A DNA stretch of 17,532 nucleotides from an uncultured Lachnospiraceae bacterium (GTDB lineage Bacteria > Bacillota > Clostridia > Lachnospirales > Lachnospiraceae), in NCBI GenBank assembly GCA_900549665.1, contig URPH01000034.1, positions 1-17,532 on the forward strand. The letters are read 5' to 3'. This document shows, in pieces, positions 14,865-17,532 of the stretch. The notes below the pieces were generated by a model, which saw nothing but the letters and a program-made list of their open reading frames with translations, was not told the origin of the DNA and searched no databases. A program made the translations under genes and the position numbers. The stretch's first letter is position 1. Every line of letters begins with the position of its first letter.

Positions 14865-15937
14865 TCACTCTCTCCTTCCATATAAGAATCCACATTGTCC
14901 CGGCGCACTACATACGTGTCAACAGTATAATAATCATTGACATAGCCGTCATCCAGATAATCATTGAGAGCCGTCACACAATACCGTCCCATCTGTGCCG
15001 TATCCATTGATATCGTTGAAAAAACAATATCCTTTCTGACAGCATTTAAAATGGAATCCGAATCATAGTATCCGATAATATTGGTCTTACCGACACGATT
15101 GTAGTCGATAACCGCCTGATAAACACAGTTGGTGTGGATTTCATTGAGGCAGACCAGAATATCCGGCACAGATTTTTGTCCCATAAAAATATCCCGGATG
15201 GATTCCTCTGCCGTAAACGCACCTGAGTCATCCACCGAATAGGTTTCAATGGAAATGCGGTCTGCAAAAGATTTGTTTTTGGCAATTTCTTCCTTGATGC
15301 CGGACAACAAAAGATTTTGCCCGGTGCTGTCATCCTCATTTCCAATCAGTACCATAACCGATAACGGTGTACCGCCATTGTATAAATTGTCATTCTGCGA
15401 AAGCATCTGGCCGACCAGCGTGGTAATTTCCTTTCCGTATGTCTGTCCCAGATTGTATCTGCTGATTCCGACAAAGCTGATACGCTCACTGTCAGAAACA
15501 TCCTGCGAAACCATAACAACCGGAATCCCGTTCTCAGCAGCCTTCTCCAGCTTCTGCCGGATTCCTTCTCCATCCTCGCCCTCTAAAATAATACCGTCCA
15601 CATCTGAAGCGATTGCAATATCCAGCCGCTCTTCTATGCTGTAATTGGTGCCTACATTTCCGGCAAACAGTTCCACATATGCATCTGAGTTTTCACCTTC
15701 CTCTTTTGCACCGCTATAAACAGACTGCCAGAAATCAGCACTGTCATCTGTTGTGATCATGGCATAATACTTGCCGTAATTTTTATAATCCTGTATCTCT
15801 TCCTGCAGATTGTTTTTATCGTACTGCACCCGGAAAATATGAACTCCCAGAAAACTGACGACAACCATCAGAACCAATAGAAGAACCGGTGTGACAGTAT
15901 AAAATTTTTTTGATGAATACTTATTTTCTTTTTTCAT
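14861..15937 (-). CDS. Membrane-anchored sugar-binding protein, probable kinase co-sensor
   Basis: This 358-residue protein starts with a basic stretch and one membrane helix (about 14-35). No lipobox Cys is present, so it should stay anchored by the helix. A short predicted coiled coil (36-55) precedes a type I periplasmic-binding domain (about 56-345), with YYAMITTDDSADFWQSVYSG, DVDGIILEGEDGEG, GIPVVMVSQDV and NIIGYYDSDSILNAV. Binding proteins anchored next to a YesM/LytS-type kinase serve as co-sensors; XylFII in the clostridial xylose system is the described example. The gene overlaps the GNAT stop codon upstream and the kinase start downstream by four bases each, so the stoichiometry is tightly coupled. 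Its ATG has AGGAGA upstream. The ligand is unknown; the fold suggests a monosaccharide. Confidence 0.88.
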   Translation of the reverse strand: MKKENKYSSKKFYTVTPVLLLVLMVVVSFLGVHIFRVQYDKNNLQEEIQDYKNYGKYYAMITTDDSADFWQSVYSGAKEEGENSDAYVELFAGNVGTNYSIEERLDIAIASDVDGIILEGEDGEGIRQKLEKAAENGIPVVMVSQDVSDSERISFVGISRYNLGQTYGKEITTLVGQMLSQNDNLYNGGTPLSVMVLIGNEDDSTGQNLLLSGIKEEIAKNKSFADRISIETYSVDDSGAFTAEESIRDIFMGQKSVPDILVCLNEIHTNCVYQAVIDYNRVGKTNIIGYYDSDSILNAVRKDIVFSTISMDTAQMGRYCVTALNDYLDDGYVNDYYTVDTYVVRRDNVDSYMEGESE

Positions 15938-16818
15938 AGGGTTATTTCTCCTGTGACCATATCCTTACCGTCTTCTGAAAAAGCCCCGGTTATCACAAAT
16001 CCCAGCTTTTTGCACAATTCCTCCGATGCCCGGTTTTCCTTTTGATATATGACCCGGATCGTTTTCATATCCAGGCTTTTGCAATACTTTAAAATAGCTC
16101 TGCATACTTCATATGCATAGCCCCTTCTCTGATACTCTTTTCCTATTATAAATCCAATTTCAGGTGTATCGTATCCGTCCCTGAATGCGAGACCGGCTCG
16201 TCCGATCAGCCTGTTTATCTGCTTTTCCACAATGACCCAGATACCCAGTCCGCAAAAACGGTAAACATGCTCAATATAATCTTTCATATAAGCAAGCTCC
16301 TGCTCACGGTCCTCATATAAAGCTTCCGTATATCTGCTGATTTCCGGATCCGCATACACCTCATATAAAGCGTCCAGATCCTCCGGTGTCATCTCCCGGA
16401 GCACACAACGCTCTGTCTCCAGTATGGTCCATGGAATATGGAAAAATCTTTTATAAATATCACACAGATATGCATAGTCAATTCCTTCAAAATCCATAAC
16501 CGCATAAGGAATCTGCTGCATGGGAGCATTTTGATTGCCTTCATGTAAAAATAAAAGGGAGGGTATCTGCTCTGTGGCAGCCAGCCGGCAGAGCTTCGGA
16601 ATATCTGTGATGCAGAAATCTGCCGGATGGTTGTCTTTATCTTGCATGACTACATCCATACCGCCGGACAGCTCCATGCCCGCCGCATCATCTATCCACT
16701 TAAGAGTCAGTCGGATATCCGACTTCGGAGCCAGTACTTTTTTCAATAAATCCACCTGCTCATCAGGCACCGCTTTTGTAAATATCAAAAAAATATGTGT
16801 GATTTCAACCTCATACAT
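15934..16818 (-). CDS. Two-domain GNAT family N-acetyltransferase
   Basis: From the chosen start the protein has 294 residues. The C-terminal half (about 135-294) is a GNAT domain that transfers acetyl from acetyl-CoA: LETERCVLREMTPEDLDALYEVY opens it, and the acetyl-CoA loop IGKEYQRRGYAYE is intact (QRRGYA about 230-235). It resembles RimJ/RimL-type enzymes, but the acceptor is unknown. The N-terminal half (1-130) is a different alpha/beta domain with VMQDKDNHPADFCITDIPKL; it has some likeness to HAD-type Rossmann domains, but no full catalytic motif is seen. I chose the ATG at 16818 because AAAGGAAC lies seven bases upstream; an ATG at 16839 would add seven residues but lacks a ribosome binding site. 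It overlaps the sensor-binding protein start by four bases, making it the first gene of the sensory operon. Confidence 0.88.
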   Translation of the reverse strand: MYEVEITHIFLIFTKAVPDEQVDLLKKVLAPKSDIRLTLKWIDDAAGMELSGGMDVVMQDKDNHPADFCITDIPKLCRLAATEQIPSLLFLHEGNQNAPMQQIPYAVMDFEGIDYAYLCDIYKRFFHIPWTILETERCVLREMTPEDLDALYEVYADPEISRYTEALYEDREQELAYMKDYIEHVYRFCGLGIWVIVEKQINRLIGRAGLAFRDGYDTPEIGFIIGKEYQRRGYAYEVCRAILKYCKSLDMKTIRVIYQKENRASEELCKKLGFVITGAFSEDGKDMVTGEITL

Positions 16819-16866
16819 GGTCTGTTCCTTTACATCCATTTCATTTTTCGTTAGAATGAGATTAGT

Positions 16867-16895
16867 TTATTATCATTATATATGATTCCAGACAA
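16867..16895 (-). promoter_or_regulatory. Candidate promoter of the sensory operon
   Basis: On the minus strand TTGTCT (16890-16895) and TAATAA (16867-16872) are 17 bases apart, giving a leader of about 40 nt before the GNAT start. The 100-base gap to the divergent cyclophilin gene is AT-rich and must also hold the latter's promoter, for which I see only weak candidates. Confidence 0.45.
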
Positions 16896-16918
16896 AGAAA
16901 CAAACAGGAGGTTTAAAA

Positions 16919-17440
16919 ATGGCACAAAATCCAATTGTAACCATTACTATGGAAAACGGCGATGTCATGAAGGCAGAATTATATCCCGACATTGCTCCGG
17001 TTTCTGTCAACAACTTTATCAGTCTGATCAGCAAAGGCTATTACGATGGCCTGATTTTCCACAGAGTCATCCGTGGCTTTATGATCCAGGGCGGATGTCC
17101 TCAGGGCACCGGAATGGGCGGCCCCGGTTATTCTATCAAGGGTGAGTTTGCACAGAACGGTTTTCAAAATGACTTAAAGCATACCGAAGGTGTATTGTCC
17201 ATGGCCAGATCCATGATGCCCAACTCAGCCGGCAGTCAGTTCTTTATCATGCACAAGACCTCTCCTCATCTTGACGGAGCCTATGCTGCATTTGGAAAGA
17301 TCACCGAAGGAATGGACATTGTGAATAAAATCGCTGAGACACCGACAGATTACTCTGACAGACCCTTGGAGGATCAGCGTATCAAATCCATGACAGTTGA
17401 CACCTTTGGCGTGGACTATCCCGAACCTGAAAAAATGTAA
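16919..17440 (+). CDS. Peptidyl-prolyl cis-trans isomerase, cyclophilin type
   Basis: Cyclophilins catalyse cis-trans isomerisation of proline peptide bonds and help protein folding. The 173-residue protein has no signal peptide and should be cytoplasmic. Active-site positions are present: FHRVIRGFMIQGG (47-59, with R49, F54, M55 and Q57), GEFAQN, SMARSMMPNSAGSQFFI (94-110, with Q107 and F109) and HLDG (117-120). The single-domain length matches bacterial PpiB-like enzymes. It is the only plus-strand gene and is divergent from the sensory operon. AGGAGG (16906-16911) lies seven bases before the ATG. It is a housekeeping-type gene with no evident link to the sugar genes. Confidence 0.95.
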   Translation: MAQNPIVTITMENGDVMKAELYPDIAPVSVNNFISLISKGYYDGLIFHRVIRGFMIQGGCPQGTGMGGPGYSIKGEFAQNGFQNDLKHTEGVLSMARSMMPNSAGSQFFIMHKTSPHLDGAYAAFGKITEGMDIVNKIAETPTDYSDRPLEDQRIKSMTVDTFGVDYPEPEKM

Positions 17441-17532
17441 ATAGATAAGCAGAGTTTTTTTACACAGTCTCCGGCGGGGAATACCCCTCTGCGGTCTGAC
17501 GCGGTCTGGGCCCCTGCTATATTCGTTCACGG
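17441..17532. other. Gene-free right end with short inverted repeats
   Basis: After the cyclophilin stop, GCAGAG (17449-17454) can pair with CTCTGC (17487-17492), and GGGG-AATA-CCCC (17476-17487) can form a small hairpin. A run of seven T follows GCAGAG, but no stem precedes it, so I do not call a terminator. GCGGTCTG occurs twice (17491-17508). The element may continue past the window edge. Confidence 0.3.

Overview
The window looks like chromosomal DNA of an anaerobic Gram-positive Firmicute, most likely a gut Lachnospiraceae (Clostridia). The reasons are AGGAGG-type ribosome binding sites, lipoprotein signal peptides on the sugar-binding proteins, YesM/YesN-type two-component proteins, a DUF6465-like Lys/Ala-rich protein, and moderate G+C. 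The family is inferred from protein style; no rRNA or other taxonomic marker is present. All genes read on the minus strand except the cyclophilin at the right end.

Left part (1-5000). Bases 1-190 hold no convincing gene but can fold into nested helices, so a structured RNA is possible. A small DUF6465-like protein (302-643) follows with a good promoter and terminator. Next comes a cell-envelope group: uppP (undecaprenyl-diphosphate phosphatase), an anchored SGNH-like protein, an MBOAT O-acyltransferase, and an unrecognised two-helix membrane protein. The SGNH/MBOAT pair resembles systems that O-acylate extracellular glycans.

Middle (5000-10445). A gene-free stretch (4951-5301) carries two copies of a 27-bp repeat, several hairpins and a 59-nt inverted repeat. 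It is followed by a complete sugar ABC transporter of the multiple-monosaccharide (ChvE/MmsA/MmsB) type, transcribed as chvE, mmsA, mmsB, mmsB. There are two consecutive paralogous permease genes. A hairpin between chvE and mmsA and a terminator after the last permease fit an operon that makes excess binding protein.

Right part (10684-16839). Upstream of the transporter is a tightly coupled five-gene operon: a two-domain GNAT acetyltransferase, a membrane-anchored sugar-binding protein, a YesM/LytS-type histidine kinase, a YesN/AraC-type response regulator and a XylF-like lipoprotein. Every junction overlaps by 4 or 8 bases. The layout resembles the known XylFII-LytS/YesN xylose-sensing arrangement of clostridia. 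The simplest model is that the anchored binding protein and kinase sense extracellular sugar and the regulator activates the transporter operon. The chvE upstream region has an extended -10 without a good -35 and GCAAA-type repeats, as expected for an activator-dependent promoter. A divergent cyclophilin gene closes the window.
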